This document shows positions 1 to 8,229 of a stretch of DNA of 64,000 bases, one piece after another; position 1 is the first letter of the stretch; each line of letters begins with the position of its first letter. A model generated the notes under the pieces. That model saw nothing but the letters and a program-made list of their open reading frames with translations. It was not told the origin of the DNA and did not search any database. The DNA is from Citrobacter amalonaticus (GTDB lineage Bacteria; Pseudomonadota; Gammaproteobacteria; Enterobacterales; Enterobacteriaceae). The stretch spans positions 868,001 to 932,000 of the forward strand of contig NZ_CP014015.2 in NCBI RefSeq assembly GCF_001559075.2. Reading direction: 5' to 3'. The position numbers and the translations under genes were made by a program.

Positions 1-169
1 TGCGTCGGCGAAACAGCTTAAGTCCCAAAAAATCCTCAAGTGACTTGATTTGGTGGCTTACTGCGGCCTGCGTCACAAAAAGCTCTTCTGCTGCGCGGGT
101 GAAGCTCAGATGCCGTGCGGCGGCATCAAAAACACGTAATGCGTTCAGAGGTGGAAGTCGTTTTGACAT
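1..169 (-). CDS. gcvA: GcvA, LysR-family regulator of glycine cleavage (N-terminal part only)
   Basis: Only the first ~56 codons are in the window; the gene runs off the left edge. The start reads MSKRLPPLNALRVFDAAAR and leads into a LysR-type winged helix (FTRAAEELFVTQAAVSHQIK). This matches GcvA, which with GcvR and glycine controls the gcvTHP operon and activates the sRNA gene gcvB. The divergent gcvB immediately upstream supports the identity. The body and effector domain cannot be judged here. Confidence 0.95.
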   Translation of the reverse strand, partial: MSKRLPPLNALRVFDAAARHLSFTRAAEELFVTQAAVSHQIKSLEDFLGLKLFRRR

Positions 170-297
170 GGCTTTTAAACTTTGATGTTAAAAGAATTTA
201 ACAATTAGGCTACACCATGTAACCTATTAGTTTTTTTAATCTGAGCCATTATAATTTGTCCGTTGAGGAACTACCAGCAAATACCTATAGTGGCGGC

Positions 298-503
298 ACT
301 TCCTGAGCCGGAACGAAAAGTTTTATCGGAATGCGTGTTCTGGTGGGCTTTTGGCTTACGGTTGTGATGTTGTGTTGTTGTGTTTGCAATTGGTCTGCGA
401 TTCAGACCACGGTAGCAACGCTACCCTTTTTCACTTCCTGTACATTTACCCTGTCTGTCCATAGTGATTAATGTAGCACCGCCAATTTGCGGTGCTTTTT
501 TTT
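298..503 (+). ncRNA. gcvB: GcvB small regulatory RNA
   Basis: The sequence starts ACTTCCTGAGCCGGAACG and holds the G/U-rich stretch GTTGTGATGTTGTGTTGTTG (about 360-380), the hallmark R1 seed of GcvB. It ends in a GC-rich hairpin (GCACCGC...GCGGTGC) followed by eight Ts. Length (206 nt), position and orientation, divergent from gcvA, match E. coli gcvB. A TATAGT -10 element lies at about 286-291. GcvB is an Hfq-dependent repressor of many amino-acid and peptide transporter mRNAs, and GcvA activates its transcription. The 5' end is set by analogy with E. coli. Confidence 0.97.
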
Positions 504-519
504 ACCTACTCTCTACCGA

Positions 520-747
520 CTACTGATCCAACTCGACCATCTCTTTCACATCGGTACGATTGATCTGCTGTTTGTTGCCATTAGCGTCCTTGTACGAAAT
601 CATCCCGGTTTCATCATCGGTTTTCGGCTTACCGTCCGCGACGATGCTACGCCCGTCATTGGTGTGCATCACGTAGTTCGGACCAGAACAGGCGCTCAGG
701 GCAAAAGTCAGCATACATGCAGAGATAATTGCGGCAGTCTTTTTCAT
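520..747 (-). CDS. ygdI: YgdI, small DUF903 lipoprotein
   Basis: 75-residue lipoprotein precursor. The start MKKTAAIISACML is chosen because an AAGGAG ribosome site lies just upstream; a longer in-frame start at 801 has no site and would bury the signal peptide. The lipobox LSAC gives a lipidated Cys at about residue 20, followed by a small SH3-like DUF903 domain (YVMHTNDGRSIV, DGKPKTDDETGMISY). Function is unknown. A paralogue, ygdR, lies at 28796-29014 with the same signal-lipobox-DUF903 plan. It is convergent with gcvB, only 16 bp from the gcvB terminator. Confidence 0.93.
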   Translation of the reverse strand: MKKTAAIISACMLTFALSACSGPNYVMHTNDGRSIVADGKPKTDDETGMISYKDANGNKQQINRTDVKEMVELDQ

Positions 748-939
748 CTTTTTCTCCTTAAAGCTGTTTATTCTATTTAAAACGTACTCTGTAACAGGCA
801 TAAATATTTACCTAACATAATTCAGCATAAGCTACTGGTCTGATTTCGCCACAACATCCAGAAAATTCCTGGAGACCGTACACTTCTTGAATCAACGACC
901 AATTTGCGCCACGATCGGGTTACTGAACCGAGGAATACC

Positions 940-2145
940 ATGAACGCTTTCAATCCCGCGCAGTTTCGCGCGCAATTTCCGGCACTCGCTGACGCGGGCG
1001 TCTATCTGGATAGCGCCGCGACGGCCCTTAAACCGCAGGCCGTTATCGAGGCGACCCGGCAGTTCTATAGTCTGAGCGCTGGCAATGTCCATCGCAGCCA
1101 GTTCGCCGAGGCCCAGCGCCTGACCGCGCGCTATGAGGCCGCACGGGAGAAAGTGGCGCGTTTGCTGAATGCGCCAGATGACAAAACCATCGTCTGGACC
1201 CGGGGCACCACGGAGGCCATCAATATGGTGGCGCAGAGCTATGCCCGCCCTCGCCTGCAACCGGGCGATGAGATCATCGTCAGCGTCGCGGAGCATCACG
1301 CGAACCTCGTGCCGTGGTTGATGGTCGCGGAGCAAACCGGGGCGAAAGTGGTCAAGCTGCCGCTCAATGCCCAACACCTGCCTGATGTCGAACGTCTGCC
1401 AGAAATCATCACCCCGCGCAGCCGAATTCTCGCGCTGGGGCAGATGTCGAACGTCACCGGCGGCTGCCCGGACTTAGCCCGTGCCATTACCCTCGCCCAT
1501 GCCGCAGACATGGTAGTGATGGTGGATGGCGCGCAGGGTGCCGTCCATTTCCCGGCAGATGTCCAGGCGCTCGATATCGATTTCTACGCCTTCTCTGGCC
1601 ATAAGCTGTACGGTCCAACCGGTATCGGCGTGCTTTACGGCAAACCGGCGCTACTGGAGACCATGTCGCCCTGGCTCGGTGGCGGTAAGATGATCAACGA
1701 AGTCAGCTTCGAGGGCTTCACCACCCAGGCCGCACCATGGAAGCTGGAAGCAGGTACCCCTAACGTCGCTGGCGTGATTGGCATGAGCGCCGCGCTGGAA
1801 TGGCTGGCCGATGTTGATATCGTCCAGGCGGAAAGCTGGAGTCGCGGACTGGCTACGCTGGCGGAAGAGGCGCTGGCTCAGCGTCCGGGGTTCCGTTCGT
1901 TTCGCTGTCAGGACTCCAGTCTGCTGGCCTTTGATTTTGCCGGTGTTCACCATAGCGATATGGTCACCCTGCTGGCGGAATATGGTATCGCGCTCCGTGC
2001 CGGTCAGCACTGCGCGCAGCCGCTGCTGGCTGAACTTGGCGTCTCGGGTACGCTACGTGCCTCATTTGCGCCGTATAATACCCAAAGTGATGTGGATGCG
2101 TTGATCAACGCCGTTGATCGCGCCCTGGAAATACTGGTGGATTAA
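940..2145 (+). CDS. csdA: CsdA, cysteine desulfurase / cysteine sulfinate desulfinase
   Basis: 401 residues, equal to E. coli CsdA. It is a PLP-dependent class V aminotransferase-fold enzyme that removes sulfur from L-cysteine as a persulfide. The PLP lysine is K222 in the SGHKLYG motif, the PLP-stacking His is in AEHHANLVPW, and the persulfide cysteine is C358 in AGQHCAQP. The ATG at 940 was chosen over an upstream in-frame start because it restores family length and has GAGG upstream. The stop overlaps the csdE start by one base. CsdA hands sulfur to CsdE and TcdA (CsdL), encoded alongside, for tRNA modification and Fe-S supply. Confidence 0.97.
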   Translation: MNAFNPAQFRAQFPALADAGVYLDSAATALKPQAVIEATRQFYSLSAGNVHRSQFAEAQRLTARYEAAREKVARLLNAPDDKTIVWTRGTTEAINMVAQSYARPRLQPGDEIIVSVAEHHANLVPWLMVAEQTGAKVVKLPLNAQHLPDVERLPEIITPRSRILALGQMSNVTGGCPDLARAITLAHAADMVVMVDGAQGAVHFPADVQALDIDFYAFSGHKLYGPTGIGVLYGKPALLETMSPWLGGGKMINEVSFEGFTTQAAPWKLEAGTPNVAGVIGMSAALEWLADVDIVQAESWSRGLATLAEEALAQRPGFRSFRCQDSSLLAFDFAGVHHSDMVTLLAEYGIALRAGQHCAQPLLAELGVSGTLRASFAPYNTQSDVDALINAVDRALEILVD

Positions 2146-2591
2146 TGACTAGCCCAATGTTTGCCGGACACCCGTTTGGCACGACCGTAACCGAAGAGAC
2201 GTTGCGTCATACCTTTCTCCCGCTGACCCAGTGGGAAGACAAATATCGGCAACTGATTCTGCTCGGTAAACAGCTTCCGGCACTTCCCGACGATCTCAAA
2301 GCGCAGGCTAAAGAGATCGCTGGCTGCGAAAATCGCGTCTGGCTGGGATATACGCGCTCTGAAAAGGGCACGCTGCACTTTTTCGGCGACAGTGAAGGTC
2401 GCATCGTGCGCGGACTGCTGGCGGTATTACTGACCGCCGCAGAAGGGAAAACGGCGGCGGAACTTCTGGCCCATTCGCCGCTGGCCTTGTTTGATGAACT
2501 GGGATTACGCACTCAGCTCAGCGCTTCGCGCAGTCAGGGATTGGCGGCGCTCAATGAGGCGATCGTCGACGCGGCTCACGCTGCCGGATGA
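2145..2591 (+). CDS. csdE: CsdE, sulfur acceptor for CsdA
   Basis: 148 residues, SufE-like fold. The acceptor cysteine is C61 in IAGCENRVWLGY, the position known in E. coli CsdE to receive sulfur from CsdA. It starts within the csdA stop (TAATG), so the two are translationally coupled. Family knowledge: CsdE stimulates CsdA and passes sulfur on, with TcdA as a genetic and physical partner. Nothing is missing in the sequence. Confidence 0.96.
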   Translation: MTSPMFAGHPFGTTVTEETLRHTFLPLTQWEDKYRQLILLGKQLPALPDDLKAQAKEIAGCENRVWLGYTRSEKGTLHFFGDSEGRIVRGLLAVLLTAAEGKTAAELLAHSPLALFDELGLRTQLSASRSQGLAALNEAIVDAAHAAG

Positions 2592-2645
2592 CGACGCTGA
2601 CTCGTTTTATCCGGCCTGCGATGCAATGCATCGCGCAAGACAATC
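2584..2645. repeat. REP-like element between csdE and tcdA
   Basis: The short gap between the convergent csdE and tcdA genes carries GCCGGATGACGACGC and, inverted, TTTTATCCGGCC, the arms of an enterobacterial REP palindrome. It overlaps the last codons of csdE. It may serve as a bidirectional transcript end. Confidence 0.6.
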
Positions 2646-3452
2646 TCAGCCCTGACGCGCCGCTTTTGCCATCATCTTTTTCAACGCATGGGATACTGCC
2701 ACAAAACCGAACGTGGCGGTGACCATCGTTGCGGCACCGAACCCCGACGCACAATCCATCCGTTTGGGGCCTTCCGCCGTCGCCTTCATGGCGCACACAC
2801 TTCCATCAGACTGCGGATACACCAGCGCTTCCGTTGAAAACACGCAGTCGACGCCGAGTTTTCCTTTGCTGTTTTTCACGACACCAAAATCGCTTTTCAG
2901 CCGTTCACGCAGTTTCGCCGCCAGCGGATCCTGAATCGTTTTCGCCAGATCGACGACCTGAATCTGCGTCGGATCGATCTGTCCACCCGCGCCGCCGGTC
3001 GTCACCAGCGGGATCTTATTACGCCGACAGTACGCAATCAGCGCCGCTTTTGGCCGCACGCTGTCAATCGCATCAATCACATACGAGAAACCCGCGCTCA
3101 TATATTCCGCAACGTTATCCGGCGTAACAAAGTCATCGACAACCGTCACCCGGCACTCGGGGTTAATCTGGCGGATACGTTCTGCCATCACCTCGGCTTT
3201 TGCCAGCCCGACATTATCGCGCAGCGCATGGATCTGGCGGTTAGTGTTCGTCACACAAACGTCATCCATATCGATGAGCGTAATCGCACCAATCCCGGTT
3301 CGCGCCAGCGCTTCTGCCGCCCAGGAACCGACGCCGCCAATCCCAACCACGCAGATATGCGCATCGGCAAACAGCTGTAGCGCATTTTCACCATACAGAC
3401 GCGCGGTGCCGCCAAAACGCTGACGCCAGGCATCACTGATAACCACAGACAT
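2646..3452 (-). CDS. tcdA: TcdA (CsdL), tRNA threonylcarbamoyladenosine dehydratase
   Basis: 268 residues, E1-like/ThiF-MoeB family. The nucleotide-binding loop is VVGIGGVGSWAAEALARTG at about residues 35-53, followed by the acidic strand LIDMDDVCVTNTNRQ. It cyclises t6A at position 37 of ANN-decoding tRNAs to ct6A using ATP. It is convergent with csdA-csdE, whose products are linked to TcdA function. A C-terminal hydrophobic tail (GFVAVSHALKKMMAKA) is typical of the enterobacterial protein. Confidence 0.96.
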   Translation of the reverse strand: MSVVISDAWRQRFGGTARLYGENALQLFADAHICVVGIGGVGSWAAEALARTGIGAITLIDMDDVCVTNTNRQIHALRDNVGLAKAEVMAERIRQINPECRVTVVDDFVTPDNVAEYMSAGFSYVIDAIDSVRPKAALIAYCRRNKIPLVTTGGAGGQIDPTQIQVVDLAKTIQDPLAAKLRERLKSDFGVVKNSKGKLGVDCVFSTEALVYPQSDGSVCAMKATAEGPKRMDCASGFGAATMVTATFGFVAVSHALKKMMAKAARQG

Positions 3453-3483
3453 AACACCTCAAATTCATTACTATAGAACGGTA

Positions 3484-3560
3484 TGACTGCCTGCTGGCGG
3501 CTGCGCCTTATCAGGCCTACTTGATGATGTAGGCCGGCTAAGCGAAGCGCCATCCGGCAA
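3484..3560. repeat. BIME (paired REP elements) between tcdA and mltA
   Basis: The gap holds two inverted REP arms: GCTGCGCCTTATCAGGCCTAC and, after a few bases, GTAGGCCGGCTAAGCGAAGC with GCCATCCGGCAA. This is the usual GCCGGATGGCG...AAGCG...CCGGCCTAC consensus. It lies downstream of tcdA and just upstream-proximal to the mltA stop side. Confidence 0.8.
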
Positions 3561-4658
3561 TTAGCCGCTAAACACGTTACCTGCGCCCGGTGCGCTTTTC
3601 AGCACCCATACGCGACCATAGTGATTATACCAGCCTGCGCGGTGTCCGGCGTCTGGCCCGATGCCCTGGTAAATGTCAAAGTGCTGGCCTTTAATCGCCC
3701 CACCGACATCCAGCGCCACCATCAGGCGCAGTTCATACTGCCCGTTAAATTTCCCGTTGTTGTCCAGCAGCGGAACTTCGGCAAGCAGCGTGGTGCCTGC
3801 CGGAATAATACTGCGGTCAGAGGCCACCGATGCGCGACCAATCAGCGGTACGGCACTGGCTCCTTTCACCGGGGCAAAAGATTGCGGTTTAAAGAAGACG
3901 AATGACGGATTCTGCTCCAGCAGCTCACGCACTTCCGCTTCACTGTGCGTTTCGCCCCAGTGGCGAATCGCCTGCATCGACATATCTTCTTTCTTCACTT
4001 CGCCGCGATCGATCAGCACTTTGCCGATACTGCGATAAGCATGCCCGTTTTTCCCGGCATAGCTAAAGAAGTTGAGCGGGGAGCCGTCGCCAAAGTCGAT
4101 ATAGCCGCTGCCCTGCACGTCCATGATGAAGTTATCCATCAGAGAGTTGCTGTACGCCAGAATATAGCTATCGCTTAGCGCGCCGGAGTAAATCTCGGCG
4201 CGAGACGGCAGGCGACCGCGCTTGGGCGGCATGCGATAGATGGGGTACTGAAATTCGCCCTGACGCGTATGGCGCGCCTGGATCACCGGCGTGTAGTAAC
4301 CGGTAAACTGCACGTTGCCGTAGTTATCGGCGCCTTCCATCTGCCAGGCGTCGAGGCCAAACTGGCGCATAGTACGCGTATCGCCACCGGCGCGCAGCCA
4401 GTCCTGCACAGCGTTATAGACGTTGCTTTGATTGCCGTACAGACGCGGAGAAGCACTGCGGATCTGATTGACCTGCTCGGCAAAATCACCGGCGTTGATC
4501 GGTGCACCGATGGCATCCGGCTGGTTTACCAGTGAGAAAGGCTGGGTAAACTTCCCGTCTTTATACTGCTGTCCGCGATCGGTTGGTTTAGAGGAACAGG
4601 CAGCCAGCATTGCAACCACTGCGCCCATGAGAAGGTAACTTACCCAACGTCCTTTCAT
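3561..4658 (-). CDS. mltA: MltA, membrane-bound lytic murein transglycosylase A
   Basis: 365 residues, the E. coli length. A lipoprotein signal (KGRWVSYLLMGAVVAMLAAC) places the lipidated Cys at residue 21, so the enzyme is anchored to the inner face of the outer membrane. The double-psi beta-barrel core includes FTGYYTPVIQARH and the C-terminal 3D domain motif MVALDVGGAIKGQHFDIY, with the conserved aspartates that include the catalytic acid. It cleaves peptidoglycan between MurNAc and GlcNAc, leaving 1,6-anhydro-MurNAc ends. It is monocistronic, divergent from the metZWV tRNA array. Confidence 0.97.
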   Translation of the reverse strand: MKGRWVSYLLMGAVVAMLAACSSKPTDRGQQYKDGKFTQPFSLVNQPDAIGAPINAGDFAEQVNQIRSASPRLYGNQSNVYNAVQDWLRAGGDTRTMRQFGLDAWQMEGADNYGNVQFTGYYTPVIQARHTRQGEFQYPIYRMPPKRGRLPSRAEIYSGALSDSYILAYSNSLMDNFIMDVQGSGYIDFGDGSPLNFFSYAGKNGHAYRSIGKVLIDRGEVKKEDMSMQAIRHWGETHSEAEVRELLEQNPSFVFFKPQSFAPVKGASAVPLIGRASVASDRSIIPAGTTLLAEVPLLDNNGKFNGQYELRLMVALDVGGAIKGQHFDIYQGIGPDAGHRAGWYNHYGRVWVLKSAPGAGNVFSG

Positions 4659-4824
4659 TGTTCTCTTCTTTTAGCTGTAAATCATGCGCCATGAAGATAA
4701 CAAACCCGGCCCGCTATTGAAACGAGCACCGCTGCCCAGACGCAAATTTTGCACATTATTTAAACTGAAATGCCTTGTTTTTGTTCATTTTCATCCCGAA
4801 ACCGTGATCCACGTGAAAAAAGGG

Positions 4825-4852
4825 TTGCATGAAAATGTTAGCAGAGTATAGT
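4825..4852 (+). promoter_or_regulatory. Promoter of the tRNA-fMet array
   Basis: A -35 TTGCAT (4825-4830) and a -10 TATAGT (4847-4852) are separated by 16 bp and followed by the GC-rich discriminator GCGC. This is a strong sigma-70 arrangement typical of stringently controlled stable-RNA promoters, 13 bp before the first mature tRNA. Confidence 0.75.
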
Positions 4853-4865
4853 GCGCATCCACGGA

Positions 4866-4942
<77 letters not shown>

Positions 4943-5005
4943 ATTAAAATTTGATGCAGTACATGCTTCTGCAAAGCAGCTTAAAATGCGCAGCAGAATG
5001 ACGGA

Positions 5006-5082
<77 letters not shown>

Positions 5083-5145
5083 ATCAAATTTTGATGCAGT
5101 ACATGCTTCTGCAAAGCAGCTTAAAATGCACAGCAGAATGACGGA

Positions 5146-5222
<77 letters not shown>

Positions 5223-5227
5223 ATATC

Positions 5228-5251
5228 AAACACCTTAACGGGTGTTTTTTT
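5228..5251 (+). terminator. Terminator of the tRNA-fMet array
   Basis: Hairpin AACACC-TTAAC-GGGTGTT followed by a run of Ts, just 5 bp after the last tRNA CCA. Confidence 0.85.
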
Positions 5252-5266
5252 GTTTCTGCGGTTCGT

Positions 5267-5293
5267 AAAAAAAGCGCTTTTCAGCGCTTTTTT
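5267..5293 (-). terminator. Terminator of amiC
   Basis: Palindrome AAAGCGCTTTTCAGCGCTTT flanked by A and T runs, directly beyond the amiC stop. Its symmetry would also let it act on rightward transcripts from the tRNA array. Confidence 0.8.
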
Positions 5294-5294
5294 A

Positions 5295-6548
5295 TTATCC
5301 CCTTCTCGCCAGCGTCGCCCCATCGGCGAAGTACGCTTTAATCCCCGCCAGAATCGACTCTGCCACTTCCTGCTGGAAGGTTGCGGTTTTCAGCTTCCGC
5401 TCTTCTTCGATGTTACTGATAAACGCCGTTTCAACGAGAATCGACGGGATATCCGGCGCTTTCAGCACCGCAAACCCGGCTTGTTCCACCTGATTTTTAT
5501 GCAGATTGTTAATCCTGCCGAGTTTGTTGAGCACCGCTTTACCAAACTTCAGGCTGTCGGCGATGGTCAGCGACTGCACCATGTCGAACATGGTGTGGTC
5601 GACGTAGCGGTCGCCGCTTTTGCTCACGCCGCCGATCAAATCCGAGGCGTTCTGCGTTTGCGCCAGATATTTCGCTGCCGTACTGGTCGCCCCTTTGGTC
5701 GACAGCGCAAACACGGATGAACCGCTGGGCTGCCGGCTAGTGAACGCATCCGCATGAATCGAGACGAAGAGATCCGCACGCTGCTTCTGGGCTTTCGCCA
5801 CGCGCACCTTCAGCGGAATGAAGATGTCTTCATTCCGCGTCATGTAGACCTTCATGTTGCCTTCTTTCTCGATTAACGCGCGCAGTCGCCGGGCGATTTG
5901 CAACACCACATCTTTCTCACGCGTGTTGTATTTACCGACGGCGCCAGAATCTTCGCCGCCATGTCCCGGATCGAGCATGATCACAATCGGACGATCGCGC
6001 CCCGCTTTGCCTGGCTGAGGCCCACTCTGCGCGGGCGGCACCTGCTTATCAAGATCGCCTTTGTTGTAATCTTCCAGCAACGCCAGCAGCGGATCCTGCA
6101 TATCCTGCGCATTAGCCGGATAGAGATCCATCACCAGACGCTCTTTAAAACCTGCCACCGGCGCCAGCGCGAACAGCTGTGGCTTCACGTTTTGCTTCAG
6201 TTCAAATACCATGCGCACGGTCTGTGGATCGAACTGCCCCACGCGCGCCGACTTGATGTAAGGGTCGTCGGGACGAATTTGCGCCGCCATGCCTTTCAGC
6301 ACGGAATTCAGGTTCACACCTTCAATATCCACCACCACGCGTTCAGGATTGCTCAGCGCAAACTGTTTGTACTTCAGCTGTTGATTCGATTCCACCGTCA
6401 CACGGGTGTAACTGGATGCTGGCCAAATACGAACCGCAACGACCTGACTGGCCGCAGCCAGACCGACCTGACTGACGCTCAATAGCCACATGGCGCCCGC
6501 CCCTTGTAGTAAACGACGGCGGCTAATAGGTGGATTGGATCCTGACAT
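5295..6548 (-). CDS. amiC: AmiC, N-acetylmuramoyl-L-alanine amidase
   Basis: 417 residues from the ATG at 6548, equal to E. coli AmiC; an in-frame start five codons upstream gives a non-family N terminus. The N-terminal twin-arginine signal is SRRRLLQGAGAMWLL. An AMIN domain (about residues 40-140; VVAVRIWPASSYTRVTV) targets the septal ring, and an Amidase_3 catalytic domain runs from about residue 190. Zinc-binding and catalytic motifs are IMLDPGHGGEDSG, REKDVVLQIARRL, VSIHADAF and ILVETAFISN. It splits septal peptidoglycan during daughter-cell separation and is activated by NlpD. Confidence 0.97.
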   Translation of the reverse strand: MSGSNPPISRRRLLQGAGAMWLLSVSQVGLAAASQVVAVRIWPASSYTRVTVESNQQLKYKQFALSNPERVVVDIEGVNLNSVLKGMAAQIRPDDPYIKSARVGQFDPQTVRMVFELKQNVKPQLFALAPVAGFKERLVMDLYPANAQDMQDPLLALLEDYNKGDLDKQVPPAQSGPQPGKAGRDRPIVIMLDPGHGGEDSGAVGKYNTREKDVVLQIARRLRALIEKEGNMKVYMTRNEDIFIPLKVRVAKAQKQRADLFVSIHADAFTSRQPSGSSVFALSTKGATSTAAKYLAQTQNASDLIGGVSKSGDRYVDHTMFDMVQSLTIADSLKFGKAVLNKLGRINNLHKNQVEQAGFAVLKAPDIPSILVETAFISNIEEERKLKTATFQQEVAESILAGIKAYFADGATLARRG

Positions 6549-6732
6549 GCTTCTCCCGAGCAAAATAAAACGTATTGGTGATGAGATAGTAAACGTCTAA
6601 ATTGACCGGAAACTTTAACGAATGACGCATAATCTGTCATCTATAAAAGGGTAAACATTGTTATTGTATTCACGGTATTACTGAGAAAAAACTTTGTCAG
6701 GGTCAAAATTTGCACTTGCGCGCGGCGGAAAA

Positions 6733-6771
6733 ACAGAATAAAAATACACTAATTACGAATAATCATGCAAT
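6733..6771. promoter_or_regulatory. Tandem ARG boxes (ArgR operator) of argA
   Basis: Two 18-bp boxes, 6733-6750 (core AGAATAAAAATACA) and 6754-6771 (core CGAATAATCATGCA), are separated by exactly 3 bp, the standard geometry for hexameric ArgR-arginine. They match the TGAATNNNNATTCA core at 12/14 and about 11/14 positions. The second ends 11 bp before the argA start, so bound ArgR would block transcription. Confidence 0.8.
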
Positions 6772-6782
6772 GAGGATATGCC

Positions 6783-8114
6783 GTGGTGAAGGAGCGTAGA
6801 ACCGAACTGGTACAGGGATTCCGCCATTCTGTTCCCTATATCAATACCCATCGGGGAAAAACGTTTGTCATTATGCTCGGCGGCGAAGCCATTGAGCATG
6901 AAAACTTTTCCAGCATCGTCAACGACATTGGGCTTCTTCACAGCCTCGGCATTCGCCTGGTGGTGGTTTATGGCGCGCGTCCGCAAATCGACGCCAACCT
7001 CGTCACCCATCACCATGAGCCGATGTATCACAAAAATACCCGCGTCACCGACGCCAAAACGCTGGAGCTGGTAAAGCAGGCGGCGGGAACGTTGCAACTG
7101 GATATCACCGCTCGCCTGTCGATGAGCCTGAACAATACGCCGCTACAGGGCGCGCATATCAACGTGGTCAGCGGCAACTTTATCATTGCGCAGCCGCTGG
7201 GTGTCGATGACGGCGTGGATTACTGCCACAGCGGACGTATCCGTCGCATCGATGAAGAGGCGATCCATCGTCAATTGGACAGTGGCGCCATTGTGCTGAT
7301 GGGCCCTGTTGCGGTGTCTGTCACCGGCGAGAGCTTTAACCTGACCTCGGAAGAGATCGCCACGCAGCTGGCGATCAAACTGAAAGCGGAAAAGATGATC
7401 GGTTTCTGCTCTTCACAGGGGGTAACTAATGACGACGGCGATATCGTCTCCGAACTGTTCCCGAACGAAGCGCAGGCGCGCGTAGAAGCACAGGAAGAAA
7501 AAGGCGATTACAACTCGGGTACCGTACGCTTTCTGCGTGGCGCGGTGAAAGCCTGTCGCAGCGGCGTCCGTCGTTGTCACCTGATCAGCTATCAGGAAGA
7601 TGGCGCGCTGTTGCAGGAGCTGTTCTCGCGCGACGGTATCGGGACACAAATTGTGATGGAAAGCGCCGAGCAGATCCGCCGTGCCACCATTAATGATATC
7701 GGCGGGATCCTGGAGCTGATCCGCCCGCTGGAACAGCAGGGCATTCTGGTGCGTCGTTCACGCGAACAACTGGAAATGGAGATCGACAAGTTCACCATTA
7801 TCCAGCGCGATAACATGACCATCGCCTGTGCCGCGCTGTACCCCTTCCCGGAAGAGAAAATCGGCGAAATGGCCTGCGTGGCTGTCCATCCGGACTACCG
7901 CAGTTCTTCGAGAGGAGAAGTGTTACTGGAGCGGATCGCTGCCCAGGCGAAGCAGATTGGCCTGAGCAAGCTGTTCGTCCTGACGACCCGCAGCATTCAC
8001 TGGTTCCAGGAACGCGGCTTCACGCCGGTGGATATCGACCTGCTGCCGGAAAGCAAGAAAGAGATGTACAACTATCAGCGGAAGTCCAAAGTGCTGATGG
8101 CGGATCTGGGGTAG
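6783..8114 (+). CDS. argA: ArgA, N-acetylglutamate synthase
   Basis: 443 residues, identical in length to E. coli ArgA, from a GTG start preceded by GAGGA. It makes N-acetylglutamate from glutamate and acetyl-CoA, the first step of arginine synthesis. The N-terminal half (about 1-290) is an amino-acid-kinase-like fold that binds arginine for feedback inhibition (FVIMLGGEAIEHENF, LVVVYGARPQIDANL). The C-terminal GNAT domain (about 295-443) carries VAVHPDYRSSSRGEVLLE for acetyl-CoA binding. It is controlled by the two ARG boxes just upstream. Confidence 0.98.
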   Translation: MVKERRTELVQGFRHSVPYINTHRGKTFVIMLGGEAIEHENFSSIVNDIGLLHSLGIRLVVVYGARPQIDANLVTHHHEPMYHKNTRVTDAKTLELVKQAAGTLQLDITARLSMSLNNTPLQGAHINVVSGNFIIAQPLGVDDGVDYCHSGRIRRIDEEAIHRQLDSGAIVLMGPVAVSVTGESFNLTSEEIATQLAIKLKAEKMIGFCSSQGVTNDDGDIVSELFPNEAQARVEAQEEKGDYNSGTVRFLRGAVKACRSGVRRCHLISYQEDGALLQELFSRDGIGTQIVMESAEQIRRATINDIGGILELIRPLEQQGILVRRSREQLEMEIDKFTIIQRDNMTIACAALYPFPEEKIGEMACVAVHPDYRSSSRGEVLLERIAAQAKQIGLSKLFVLTTRSIHWFQERGFTPVDIDLLPESKKEMYNYQRKSKVLMADLG

Positions 8115-8228
8115 CGGTTATCGGATTGCCGGATAGCCGGATAGCCGGATAGCAGCGTAAACGGCTTATCCGGCCTACAATCACGCACTTAACGAGGCCG
8201 GATAAGCGCAAGCGCCATCCGGCAACCT
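8115..8228. repeat. BIME with a short GCCGGATA tandem repeat
   Basis: The gap between convergent argA and recD holds three consecutive copies of GCCGGATA (8128-8151). Inverted REP arms follow: GGCTTATCCGGCCTAC, then AGGCCGGATAAGCGCAAGCG and GCCATCCGGCAA. The octamer run looks like local slippage expansion at the edge of a REP unit. Confidence 0.8.
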
Positions 8229-8229
8229 C

